From Hofstenia miamia (Eukaryota; Xenacoelomorpha; Acoela), in NCBI GenBank assembly GCA_004352715.1, contig SCFE01000048.1, forward strand, positions 1,913,678 to 1,957,943: a DNA stretch of 44,266 nt. Direction: 5' to 3'. The position numbers and the translations under genes are program-made. Under the pieces are notes generated by a model. It searched no databases. It had not been told where the DNA came from and worked only from the letters and a program-made list of their open reading frames with translations. Below, piece by piece: positions 1-11,000 of this stretch (position 1 is the first letter of the stretch; each line of letters starts with the position of its first letter).

Positions 1-803
1 ACAAAAAAAAAAACATGGAAAAGTTGGGGAATGTTGTGTGAAGAAAGGATAGCCTTGTACTACTAATATATTAATATTGTATATTTAACGTGTATATGTA
101 TAAATTATATTAACATGCAGCATGTATGATTTAGGTAATGATATTGGCAGCTGATTGCAACTACTTTTTTTTGTTTAACTATGTTTAATATTTTCCAGTA
201 GTATTAGAATAATTTTGTTTTTAGGTAGTATACTAGTTATTTATTTTTACTATTAATAATAAAATATGTGGTGGTTATTATTATGAAAAATAATTATTGG
301 TTGAAAAAATCATGATATGATAAACATGTTACAATGATTTTTGACAAATACTATTTTGAAAGTTTCCTGGATTATACTGTAAGCTTCTCGAAATTATGGA
401 AAATTAGTTTGTAATATTATGTGTACTCATCCTCAAAAGGGGTTGTTATAATAAGGTGTATATTAACATGCAAACAATTGCGATATTATCAAAAATTACT
501 CATACCAAAAAAATGGCCCGTGATATTATCAAAGTGAAATTACTCATACCAAAAAATGGCCCTAATATGTAAATCAATTAAAAGCATTACTAATTGAAAT
601 CCATTAGTAGACATACTTAAAAAATATCTGACGTCATTAAAAACCCATTAGTAAGCTGTCAAAAAAATCAATTAGCGAGATCTTCAAAGCACTTAGCGCC
701 AAGTATCAATTAGATGACTCAACACCTCAACCACCCCCTTCGATATTCACGGTCTGTCGCGTGACATGTGACGTCCTAAGCTCTCGACCAATCAGAGGCG
801 TTT
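1..803. other. AT-rich non-coding DNA with a compositionally distinct edge
   Basis: I see no gene. Positions 1-700 are AT-rich. From about 715 to 830 the DNA becomes GC-richer and contains a CCAAT-like CCAATCAG (789-796) and TGACGTC (769-775), directly before the LINE relic. This may be the element's own sequence or a piece of old promoter. There is no evidence of function. Confidence 0.4.
482..562 (+). repeat. Tandem duplication of about 40 bp, two copies
   Basis: GATATTATC...ATTACTCATACC...TGGCCC occurs at 482-519 and again at 522-562. The copies differ by a short insertion and by the length of an A run. Confidence 0.8.
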
Positions 804-2555
804 TTGCGTGTTCTCCCCTGCCCTATACACACTACTGATATCCTTCAAATAAATGATCCTGACAGAATGCTGGAAATTCTGACCCAACGTATGTTCGAAC
901 TTTTCAACGCCTACTGTCCCGTCAAGATGGTCAAGGTCTCTGAAAAAGACCCACCCCACGTGACGCCGCTGGTCAAAATTATGTTGGAGAGGAAATATTT
1001 CCTTGAAGTTTGGAACCGCAAGAATGAGGCTAATGCTCTATCTCAAAGAATCAGGAAAACCATGCTTGATAATATTGCCAAAACGAAACATAAAATGGGA
1101 TCAAAACAATGGTGGAAGGCAGTCTCACCATGTGACACCTCTCACGTGGATGTGGCTTTGGACGTTGATGAAATTGACAAACATTACGCACAAGTTTCCC
1201 ATATTGATACATATACTGCACCAGTCCGTGATTACGTAGACAACAGTATTCCTCCTGATTTTACAATTCATGAAGTTTACCACAGCTTACGGAGAATAAA
1301 GAAAACTGCGCCGGGAATCGATCAGATTCCATATTGGCTCATTCGACAGAATGCTCACAACCTAGCTGAGCCTTTGTGTCACATTTACAATTTGTGTTTG
1401 TTAAGAGGGTGTTTTCCGAATTCAAAGTATCCATAATCGTTCTTATTCCAAAACGCTCAAAAGTGAAGTCTGTTACTGACCTGAGATCTGTATCTTTAAC
1501 GCCAATCCTGTCGAGGCACTTAGAGAGAATGATATATGACAAGTTTATCTCCAAAGCCTAAAATGTCAGACTGAAGCGGAATCAATTTGGTTTCAGAAAG
1601 TCGTCAACGACAGAAATGGCTCTCTTGCCCATAATCAATAAAGCAAAGGATATGATTAAATTGTATGATTACGTCAGGGTAATTGCAATTGATCTCAGTA
1701 AAGCATTTGACTGAGTGCCGCGCAATCAGATGGTTAACTCTCTTCGCAAACTGAATATCTCGCCGTATGTTGTCAATCTAGTTTGCGACTTCCTTCTAGA
1801 CAGGAAACAATTTGTTGACTTCAATGGGCGACACTCGCAACTTCTCAGCACAAACGCTGGTATACCCCAAGGCTCTATTCTGGGGCCAATCTTATTCAAC
1901 TTATTATATGATGATCTTGTTTTGAACAGAGATGATGTCTCTTTAGTAAAATACGCAGATGATGCTACAATCCTACTGGGTGGAACGCGTGGTCAAGACA
2001 GGGCCCAAGAAGTGCTTTGCGCTGTGAAAGACTGGTGTAATAACAACAACCTATCAATGAACGAAGAAAAAACGGTTGAAATGATTTTTTCTAAGGGTAG
2101 CTCTCCTTTGACTACTACACAGTACCCATCTGGCAAACTCTTTCGAGCCATTAAAATCCTTGGAGTGTACATTGATAATGCCTTGTCATTTGAAGAACAT
2201 GTCTCAAGGCTTCTACGAAAATGCAGAAGCTAAATGTTCCTTTTAAATAAGTTAAAGGCACAAGGTTACTCCTTACGCGAGCTCAAGATACTTTACACTG
2301 CGTTGATATTGCCAAACAACCTATTCGGTTTCAGTATGGGGAGGATGCAGGAAGTCATTACAGCAACTCATAGACAAACTACAGAAGAAGGCAATGCGAC
2401 TGGGATATACGGATAATTTTGAATCTATCGAAACAATTGTGAGAAAGTCAGATGAAAAGCTGTTAAAGAGGACCATTTACTATTCAAGAAATACTAGCAT
2501 TCTCGCAGTAACCTCCACTGTCTACCATATTCAATCCACAATATTTCAAATTTAG
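804..2555 (+). pseudogene. Decayed CR1/Jockey-like LINE reverse transcriptase
   Basis: This is the second ORF of a non-LTR retrotransposon, reading 5' to 3' on the plus strand. A pre-RT region is open from 804 to 1433 (KKTAPGIDQIPYWLIRQ). A frameshift near 1415-1436 switches frame, and RT motifs follow: LIPKRSK..TDLRSVSLTPILSRHLE, NQFGFRKS, AIDLSKAFD, GIPQGSILGPILFN (about 1859) and KYADDATIL (YADD at 1952-1963). Stops TAA 1559, TGA 1712 and TAA 2231 interrupt that frame. A second frameshift near 2340-2370 leads to LQKKAMRLGYTD and a stop at 2553-2555. No endonuclease domain is visible, so the 5' part is missing. Clade is judged by motif wording only. Confidence 0.85.
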
Positions 2556-4572
2556 AATTATATGTAATATATGTAATAATCTTTGTTTTAAGATTTCCCA
2601 TCCCCAAAAATTTAAAAGTGATCGAAAGTATATACATGTACATAAGATCAATGCAGCCAAGTTTTAATACTAAAGATGATTACATATATCAGCATAAATT
2701 ACCTCTAATCAACGTTTAATTGTAAAATATCTTTTAATTAAAAAAATAAATATTTAGAGGGAAACATTTTGTAAAAATGACGATGTTTAAGTTGAGCGAA
2801 ATATATCTTTTATTCTGTTTTTATTAAAATTTCTAAAGATCCTTAAAAATAATAAATTAAATAGGAAACGTCGAAACTCGCTTGATATAAAATTTTAATC
2901 TAAGCTTAATATTTTACTATAATCTGTTATATGGAATTCGATACATGTATACTGCATGCTTCATACCCTGTATATTTACCTTGAAAAAAGGCAGTGTAGA
3001 CATAAAACGACCTTGGAAATGTGATTAGTTCAAGTGGTTACAATGACGTCATATAAGCTCATTGTTATGCAGTGGCAATGAAGCACTGAAACAAATACGT
3101 GGATGATTTTCTTATAAATATGTAAGGCAAATTGTACTTAAAAGGTTTTAAACTTCAGCCTATGTTCCTACTCTGTCAAAATCATTCGATCAGAAAGCTG
3201 AAATGAATATATCTTATACAACTGCGGACACAATCGGTCTTACATCAAATTAATATATATTTTACGTTACATTGGCGACTCATTTACGTTTCAAGCTGTT
3301 GATCCAAAAAAATCCAGTTATCCAATCGGAATAAATTGTTCGGTAAAGAAGATCCTACACACTTAATTATATCAGTATATCTTATATCGGCTAACGTTTG
3401 CTTTATTGAATCATTAAATATTCAAATTCTTTGTGCTTTAAACCAAACCTGAATTTGTCAACAGCGATCCAACAATTTGATGGAATATAACCAGGACTAA
3501 AATGTCTTCACGCCTAACTTAGATTTCTCGGCAAAATGGGTTGCGCGTGTACAGTGGTAAGGTGTTCGTTAGAGATCTTTTCACTTAAATAATGTATGCT
3601 GAAATTTTAGTTTGTGCATGCTTCAGTTCAGATTCAAAATGACTTTTTGTAACAAATTCATTTTCTTGGGCATAACGACTAATATATTTAAATTAAAAAC
3701 AGAGAAAAATATATTTAACACAAATTGCATTAGAAAAAATTCTGTGTGTACAATTTAACTAAACAAAACCACAAATAGCATAATAAATCTGTACATTTTA
3801 TCAATGAAATCACTGTAGAAATTTACAGAACAGTGAACAAGCAATTATATACACAATATAATCGATATGTTGATTGAGTCATCTAAAAACAATATATTAT
3901 GATTATCATTAAATTTACAGGATCAATATATGCTATAAACAAAAGTAATTCTTCTCAAAGAATTCCACGATAATTTTCAAATAGAAATTTCTATAAAATG
4001 AATACGAAATAGAGTTCTATGCTAAATAACTGACAAAATTTTTTTGCAATCAACAGCCTCTGAAAATTACTAGATGCAACACAATATCAGTAAACACTAT
4101 GAAAAGGAAATCCATTGATTGAGATTTCATTTGAAATGGCCTGATTTGATAGGGGCAAATAGGGAAAACGTGCAATGTATCAGAAACAATTAGTGAACTG
4201 TAATTCTTAGAGAAATGCATTTCAGCGTTGGTAAAGCTACAATACTTAAAAAGCTCATAAAGATCTCTCATGCACAAACGATTTTCATTTAAGCATAAAA
4301 GAAACAAATCCGTGCAAAATTTATGAACAAAAATGACGAACTTAAAGCAGCACTTACATTTAAATTTGCAATGAAAAGAAAGTAAAGTTAAATTGAGTAA
4401 AAGTAGAAATTTTAGAACATATAATTGACACACAACGTTTCCTCAGAGAATGAATTAGTTGAACTGACTATAATTTAGTTAAGTAGGAAAAAGTTACAAA
4501 ACCCTATCTCAATTCATGAACCGCATATTAACAATTATATTACATGTATACACAAACATTTTTCACAATTCT
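2556..4572. other. Intergenic AT-rich DNA, no gene seen
   Basis: I found no protein or RNA family here. A 127-codon minus-strand open stretch (4050-4433) is AT-driven and not convincing. Confidence 0.5.
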
Positions 4573-4576
4573 ACAT

Positions 4577-4620
<44 letters not shown>
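4573..4620. repeat. TA/CATA microsatellite
   Basis: CATATATACATATA units grade into an uninterrupted AT dinucleotide run of about 30 bp. Confidence 0.9.
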
Positions 4621-4640
4621 TATGGAAATTTGAGAAAAGT

Positions 4641-5903
4641 GTACAAAGCGCAAGCTGAATCGATTCCTCCATAGTACAAAGCGCAAGTCAGCAGTTCGGT
4701 ATTAGGGAATGTTTTTAGACTATTTTTATATTAGGAAATGTCCACATAACTGAAAAAAACACTTTCTAAAGCCTTTTTAAATTTACACATTTTTATTAAA
4801 AAATTTTTGGACGCATACTTGCGCCTTGTACACTTATTTAAAAATTCTCTTTTAATCTTCAAAAAATTAAGCGCACACTTAAATTTACAGTTTGGAAATG
4901 ACTAGCACATTCAAAAAGGTCTATTTAGAACAAATGTGACCTTCAACATTTTACGCGAGTAGTTTTAATCGCGAATTTTATTATGCTGTAGTTACTCCTT
5001 ACACATCAGACAAATTAACTACTATTAATAGGCGCGTAAATATATTAAATCGCATCGATTTAAGTAGTTATGTATTTGTAGTTTATAATACATATAACAT
5101 ATATGAATTGCAATTGATACAGACTGCTCATTTAGAAGATACAGCAGGAAAAAGTTTTGTTAATGCACCTAAGCAGGTTGAGTTCAATGAATTGCTGAGA
5201 TTAGCGTTGGCAAATTGCAGTAACCTTGAAACTGGTTATTGGTAACTTACTAGCCTAGGAACTCATCAGCATAACGCGTAATTATTTGGAGATTTGTCTA
5301 TCAACTACGTACCAGTTAGTAAATCATTGTTTGTATAAGTACGATTAATGCATGCAAGAGCGAAGACGTAATATAATGTTTTTTGGCTGACACTACATTA
5401 TGACCCTGCCAATCCACCTCACCAGTCAATTGAAAAGAGTTGTTACTACTAACCCCCGTAACCTACCGTTGTAAGCTCAAATTAAGTTACTGGTAAATTA
5501 CTAGTAATTTACTAGTAAGTATATTTACTAGTAAGTAGTAACCAGCCAACCCTAGTTGAGCTGTACTCATAAACGAAAGATCTGGTTTAAAAATTCATTC
5601 TAAATTAAGTCAAGCATTCTCTCGTTTTTTAAGTTATAATTTCTAGCATAATTGTTGATAGTTGAAATAAATGTTTTTGATAAGAATGTGTTTGTACAAC
5701 GCGCAAGTATGCGTGTATTTTATGTACCAAGCGCAAGGTTGTGGACCATGCTAACTTTTTTTTCGAATTTGTTGCTTCTAGTAAAAAAATCATTATATAC
5801 CAAAATACTAATTATAATTATCTTTCCATAATTTAAAAGTTGCAAAAGTGCATAGTTTTCGAGAAATTGTATCTGAAAGTTAATAAGGTGTACAAAGCGC
5901 AAG
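4641..5903. repeat. Cluster of six GTACAAAGCGCAAG motifs
   Basis: The 14-mer or a one-to-two base variant occurs at 4641-4654 (+), 4674-4687 (+), 4818-4831 (-), 5694-5707 (+), 5724-5737 (+) and 5890-5903 (+). The copies at 4641 and 4818 face each other and share flanking AAGT. The copies at 4818 and 5694 also share TATGCGT after the motif. The GC-rich core GCGCAAG stands out in AT-rich DNA. No coding potential is seen. The cluster could mark remnants of a short interspersed or MITE-like repeat. Confidence 0.7.
5487..5534. repeat. Array of palindromic TTACTAGTAA decamers
   Basis: Perfect copies lie at 5498-5507, 5509-5518 and 5525-5534, with a one-mismatch copy (TTACTGGTAA) at 5487-5496. Start-to-start spacing is 11, 11 and 16 bp. 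The decamer is its own reverse complement. Confidence 0.85.
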
Positions 5904-6074
5904 TGTGGATGGCAATTGTACAAATGGTTTTTGCCATTTTTTTAAAAATTATTACTAATTTATGAAAAAAAATCCAAATGAATACAATAATTATAATAAA
6001 ATATCCACATTAATCATATAAATGGAAAAAAATCGATTACATGTGCACTGCATCAAATTCGGGCGCTCTATCGC

Positions 6075-6116
6075 CTTAGAAAGGGCGCTCTGTTTGACAG
6101 AGCGCTAATTTCTAAG
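6075..6116. repeat. 42-bp hairpin (imperfect palindrome)
   Basis: The inner stem GCGCTCTG (6085-6092) pairs perfectly with CAGAGCGC (6098-6105) around the loop TTTGA. An outer stem CTTAGAAA (6075-6082) pairs perfectly with TTTCTAAG (6109-6116). The arms are separated by internal loops of 2 and 3 nt. A further GGGCGCTCT lies just outside at 6061-6069. Confidence 0.85.
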
Positions 6117-6510
6117 TGCATATAAATATATATATATATATATTTTTTAAGAGCAAATTATCAAATCACAAGACGAGTACGACTTATCAAGACTTCAGCA
6201 ACTTTTTTCAGAATAAAAAAGTAGACAACAAGCTATTAGTAACTATACTATTACTTCACCAGAATATCACTGCTTTCCTAATTCCGACATACTTTCTTTG
6301 TAATATAAACAATCGCTTAAGTGTAATCTAATAATCTATGAAGGAAAGTTTTCATTGCAACAATTTCTATAAAATAATGTATTTCTGCACGCCAAGATTC
6401 GCTAAATGGTAAAATCGTCATATTTTCACTTGGGAAGATATGTTCGTGTATGCGTTTGAGCAAAATTCATAAACTTATTTCGTTGGATAGTGTACTACTT
6501 ATACCGGTTA

Positions 6511-7384
6511 GGGTAAAGTCGGGTAATTCCGACAGAATAATAATAATCATTAAGGTGTATTTATTATTATTGATGCTCTTAATGTCAATTTGATGTTCGA
6601 TTCTGCTAAGTGTATTATCTGTATACATTCTAATAATAGTTTGAAATGTTTCCTTCCTCTCACTCCGATAATGTGCAGATTTCAGCCAATACAAACATAG
6701 TATATATTGTGTATATATTTTTGCTACCAACTTCAATCACAATTTTATTGACTGTTTATTACAGTTTTTCAGTGAGTTCTATTCTTAAAACAATAAATAT
6801 AACATGACATATAAAATGTATCGGTAAGATTGCAGTGAAAGATGTATATGTTTCTTTCATGAAATGTAAACCCAGGTATAAAATTATGTGTGAGGAAAAA
6901 TTTATTAGTAGCAAGAGCACGAGCATTCTCTAAGAAACGCGCATTGATGATTTCTTTAAAAATGTAGCCGATTTGAACAACATCTGGAATACAGATGAGC
7001 CGAGGCAAACCATTATTCAGCAGCCGAATGCCTTGAGTATGCTCTCAGCCATAGCAGTATATTGATATGTCTCCGGCCTCTTTCTACTCATAGAATGCAA
7101 CCAATGGACACACATTTCAATCGTCTACTGAAAACTATGAGAAAAAAATATTGCCAACTGTGAAATATCCTCAATTGTCTGATGGTGTATACTGAATATC
7201 GGATTTAGACGGCACCCATGCCGTAATAAATCTGCTGTAAATCATAACTGACACCATCATTAATTTATTATTTTGAAATTCATATTGGGGAAGACAAAAT
7301 TTAAACAAATTTTGGTTCAAGCTTAAACATTTTACTGTCACAGCCCCAAAACCATTATCATGTCGATTCCACCCGATTTTACCC
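6511..7384. mobile_element. TA-flanked DNA transposon remnant of 874 bp
   Basis: The left end GGGTAAAGTCGGGT (6511-6524) matches the reverse complement of the right end (GGGTAAAATCGGGT, 7371-7384) with one mismatch. Similarity weakens further in but both arms reach a shared CGAC. Both ends abut TA (6509-6510 and 7385-7386), the target duplication of Tc1/mariner/pogo elements. Inside, the minus strand holds broken open stretches such as MSRKRPETYQYTAMAE (near 7025-7105) and NARFLENARALATNKFFL (in 6769-7008), which I do not recognise. It may be a pogo/Tigger-like copy or a non-autonomous derivative. Confidence 0.6.
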
Positions 7385-7386
7385 TA

Positions 7387-7973
7387 CTTGATTGAATATG
7401 TCATTTACATCCAAAAAATATTTAATTATGACTGTTTATTTTGGGTTTGACTGTTTATTAAATTTATCAAAACTATCGATAGAGGGTGCTCATAAAAAAG
7501 CTACATAAAATGAAAATTTTAAAAAACGGGAATGCGTAAACTTAAAAAACTTTGCAAAGAATGTGACAGAAAATTTGAAGCATAAAGAATATAAGTGTGC
7601 TTAACATCTTCACTATTCAGGTGGCAAATTTGACACAACTTTCAAATTGTTCGATAAGTATTAATTGGCGATTACTAGATTTTTCACTAATGGTTATTTA
7701 AAAAAATCAAGAGCATGTCTATTTAAATAAAAAGATGATTACATTTTATAGCATACATTAAGAAAAGTACAAGATTATGACATTAAGAGTACAAAAGCGA
7801 TTTTTATAAGTAAAATACAATGACTAAAATGTCTATTAAATGTTTTAGCATAGAAATCAAATTCCACATAATTGTATTTTCATGAAAACTAAGCTATTAA
7901 AGAAATAGATGGAATTTACAATTTTGTCGCCTAATTACAAATAAATCTGTTGATAACTCACCAGTTTGACAGT
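7387..7973 (-). other. PCM1 downstream region / likely 3' UTR
   Basis: AT-rich sequence follows the PCM1 stop in the direction of transcription, with no competing gene. Minus-strand AATAAA occurs at 7435-7440 and 7454-7459. Where the transcript ends cannot be read from the sequence. Confidence 0.4.
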
Positions 7974-8090
7974 TCATTTAGGGATAGGCGCTTCCTCACC
8001 AGCACCGACTAAATTCAAGTCAGGCATTGTGCTCAATATTTCTTCAGTTATGTCACCAGTTGGATTGCACTCTTCATTACCATTTATCAC
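7974..8090 (-). CDS. PCM1: PCM1 terminal exon
   Basis: The acceptor is CATTTAG|GTG. The exon encodes 38 residues and stops at TGA (7974-7976), ending GAGEEAPIPK. It is acidic. The extended vertebrate C-terminal tail after SYGSGED is much longer, so this orthologue is short at its C-terminus. Minus-strand AATAAA hexamers lie at 7435-7440 and 7454-7459, about 520-540 bp past the stop. They are possible but unproven polyadenylation signals. Confidence 0.85.
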   Translation of the reverse strand: MINGNEECNPTGDITEEILSTMPDLNLVGAGEEAPIPK

Positions 8091-11000
8091 CTAAATGCGG
8101 TCATTGGAAAACATCATAATTATGAAGCAATGGCACTACAGTAACGAAAAATAGATAAATTTTTTAAAATTTCAATCAGTAAGAACAATGCAATGAGAAA
8201 TACTTTCGGAACAGTTTCTATAAGTTTATGTGGCACTGTAATTTTGAAATCTAATTCTCAAAATTTATTTGTTCTACATTAACGAACCAAAGTGTTTTCT
8301 CTAAAACTGCTATGAAATGCATCCTTCCAAAGCAATAATTATGAACAATACACAAATTTAACCTCGTCAATTAGAAACATAATCTACTTTCGATGTAAAA
8401 CATCTGGAAACAACACTTTTCCGATGTAGGATTCGAATTAAATAAATTTGCAAAAAATCAAGCAATGCTAAATCTCAGTCGAAATGTTTACTTGTAAAGC
8501 TGTATTTTTAATGTCATTTAAAGAAAATGCAGTTTCTGGTCTTGCATCTTGGACCACCGTGCTAGTTAACTCATCTGCATCATCATCTTCTGCATCATAG
8601 TCATCAGCATCGTCTTCACCACTACCATAGCTAACAAGAGCCTTGGTTTCCGACATACTTAAGGGCACATTTGCAATTTGGTCAGGAGAAGATTCACCAT
8701 CGTTTGGCCATAGAATGTGTTGACTAAATGATTCAAATAAAAACTTATGAACACGACGACGCGCAAAAAATTATTAAGATATTAGCACAGTATACTGCAA
8801 AAATAAATGAATTATATGTATGATGTATTTAGCACACCGTTTTTAATTATATTCAAACTAATAAAAAAATTAGACAATTGAATTGTTCCAAATTACCTTT
8901 GGTTGTAAAGAGTGCCTTGCTTTAGACCATTTGAAGTACCGAGCGCAAGCGAATCATCCCGTGCATTTGATAACATTTCAGCTTCAATCGCATCTCGTTC
9001 TTCTTCAATTTTGGCACTAACTAGGGAACTGTCGATTTCGCCAGACTCCGTGTTTTCTGATTCAGTCTATAACACATTTATTATTATCAAGCTCAAGAAA
9101 AAATAAAAAAGGAAAACTTGTAAACACTAACTCGGATTTGTTCTTGATCATACATATCAGCATCATCCAAACCAACGGATGTATCCAAATTTCTCATTAA
9201 CCGAAAAAACGCCAATTCATTAAACAGTACTTCCGAAACATCAACTAATAAATCCTCACCGCAATCACGAAGTCTTTTACCAGAAAACCGAGACAAAGTT
9301 TCACCCAGTATACTACCCAACTCTTGATGAAAAAATCTGATAAATTCCTCAGCACCCTAAACAATGGATGTAATCATTTAACAACAGCATACATTTCAAA
9401 AATAGAACACAAAATCCATAAATTCTAAAAAAATTCAGAAACACATTATATAAATATATTACAGTGTAAAATTATAATGAAAAATCATTTCACTGTTTCA
9501 AAACACAAGAAAAATTAATCAAATATGGCATTGGAAAACTTTCCCACGATATTGCCATTTCATATTAAAAATCGTATGAGAAACAAATCCCAATGGGTAT
9601 ACAAATAGTGTATTAATGGATTGGAAAATCGATTCGTTTGGATTTGCTTTTCTACATAATGATGAAAAGCTAGGTTGCAGAATAGTACCGGATTTTTTCC
9701 AAATATTGAAATGTCCTCCCCATCTTTGTAAAAAATTAATAAGTATAAATGTATCGACATTTTTTCCCACATTACATGCCATGAAGTTTTCCTACTATAG
9801 ATAAATGTAAAATTGTTCAGTTTAATATAATTGATCTGGTTCGATAAAAACTATTACAATATTAGCGAATTCAACTATTGAAATACTTAAAGATAATAGG
9901 AGGTGAAGATCGTGTCCAGCAGTTGTTTTTAGAAGTAATAAATGCAGATATTTCGAAATATATTTTAAGATCAGCACACCTTCGTATTATCATAACTTAC
10001 TGGTTTCAGTCACAGAAATATGTGATTTATATGCTGTAATTATTGAACATACAAGTTGCATTTCCCAAGTTTAGTCAAATTCAAAATGGCTAAAAATATA
10101 CTTAAAAAATATCAGTTAAGTGAAAACTGATATATAATTACAATATATGCTTTTACAAAATAATGCAATCGTTTAATTAAGGTTTTGAACAATGATTCAT
10201 GTAGACTTGGAAATTTGTTGCATAGCGTTATTGCTGTGTTAATATAAGAATTACATATTTATTACTCAGTGAAATAGGAATTGTGTTGATCTGCATAGAA
10301 GAGTTGAAATGAAATTTTATCATATGGCATTATTGACTGAGAAATTTTGAAGAAAGTATTGAGTTGATTATGGTAGTAATGTTTGAGACAGAAAAATATA
10401 TTGCTTTCATAATTGCCATTTACTGATCCTTGAGACAATTTGAAGTGTGTGAGCTAAGAACTTAAACATTTAATGGAAAGTGTTTTGATATATTGCACAA
10501 TGACTTTGTGATAAAAACATTTGTAGAGGATAACTCAGGATGACTCATTAAAGCATAGCATTTGTTGCAGTTTTACGAAAGTCTTCTAATTTTTTAAAAA
10601 ACTGTATATTGGACATGTTTCCCAACAAAGTTGAAATTCGCCTTCCAAAAATTTTCATAAGTTTGCTGTTTATATCTGTCTTAGGCGCTCAAGCAGAACC
10701 CTCAGCTTCTCCACATTAACTAAAGAATATTTGCACTTTCTTAATCTACTCTTATAAATCAATTATATACTGAATTTCCTAATTTTACTGCATATTATCG
10801 AAGGATGCATTTATATTATGATTAGATGTCTATTTGACATACATTATTATACAGTGCTGGAAAAAAGAATTCCGTCATCCATGATTTGTCAAATATTTCT
10901 AAGAAATGGACGAGAAGAATGTCATAGTTATTTTTTAATTAGATTTGGGGTTACAGAAAGAGGAATTCATCAATGTTGAGACAATGATCATTGTTTACTT

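Noticed and set aside
4050-4433. 127-codon minus-strand ORF, Cys/Leu/Phe-rich
   Set aside because: It has no recognisable family and T-rich composition, and its length is possible by chance in AT-rich DNA.
8938-8951. GTACCGAGCGCAAG, similar to the clustered 14-bp motif
   Set aside because: It lies within PCM1 exon 19 and encodes in-frame protein (LALGT). With two mismatches it is best treated as coincidence.
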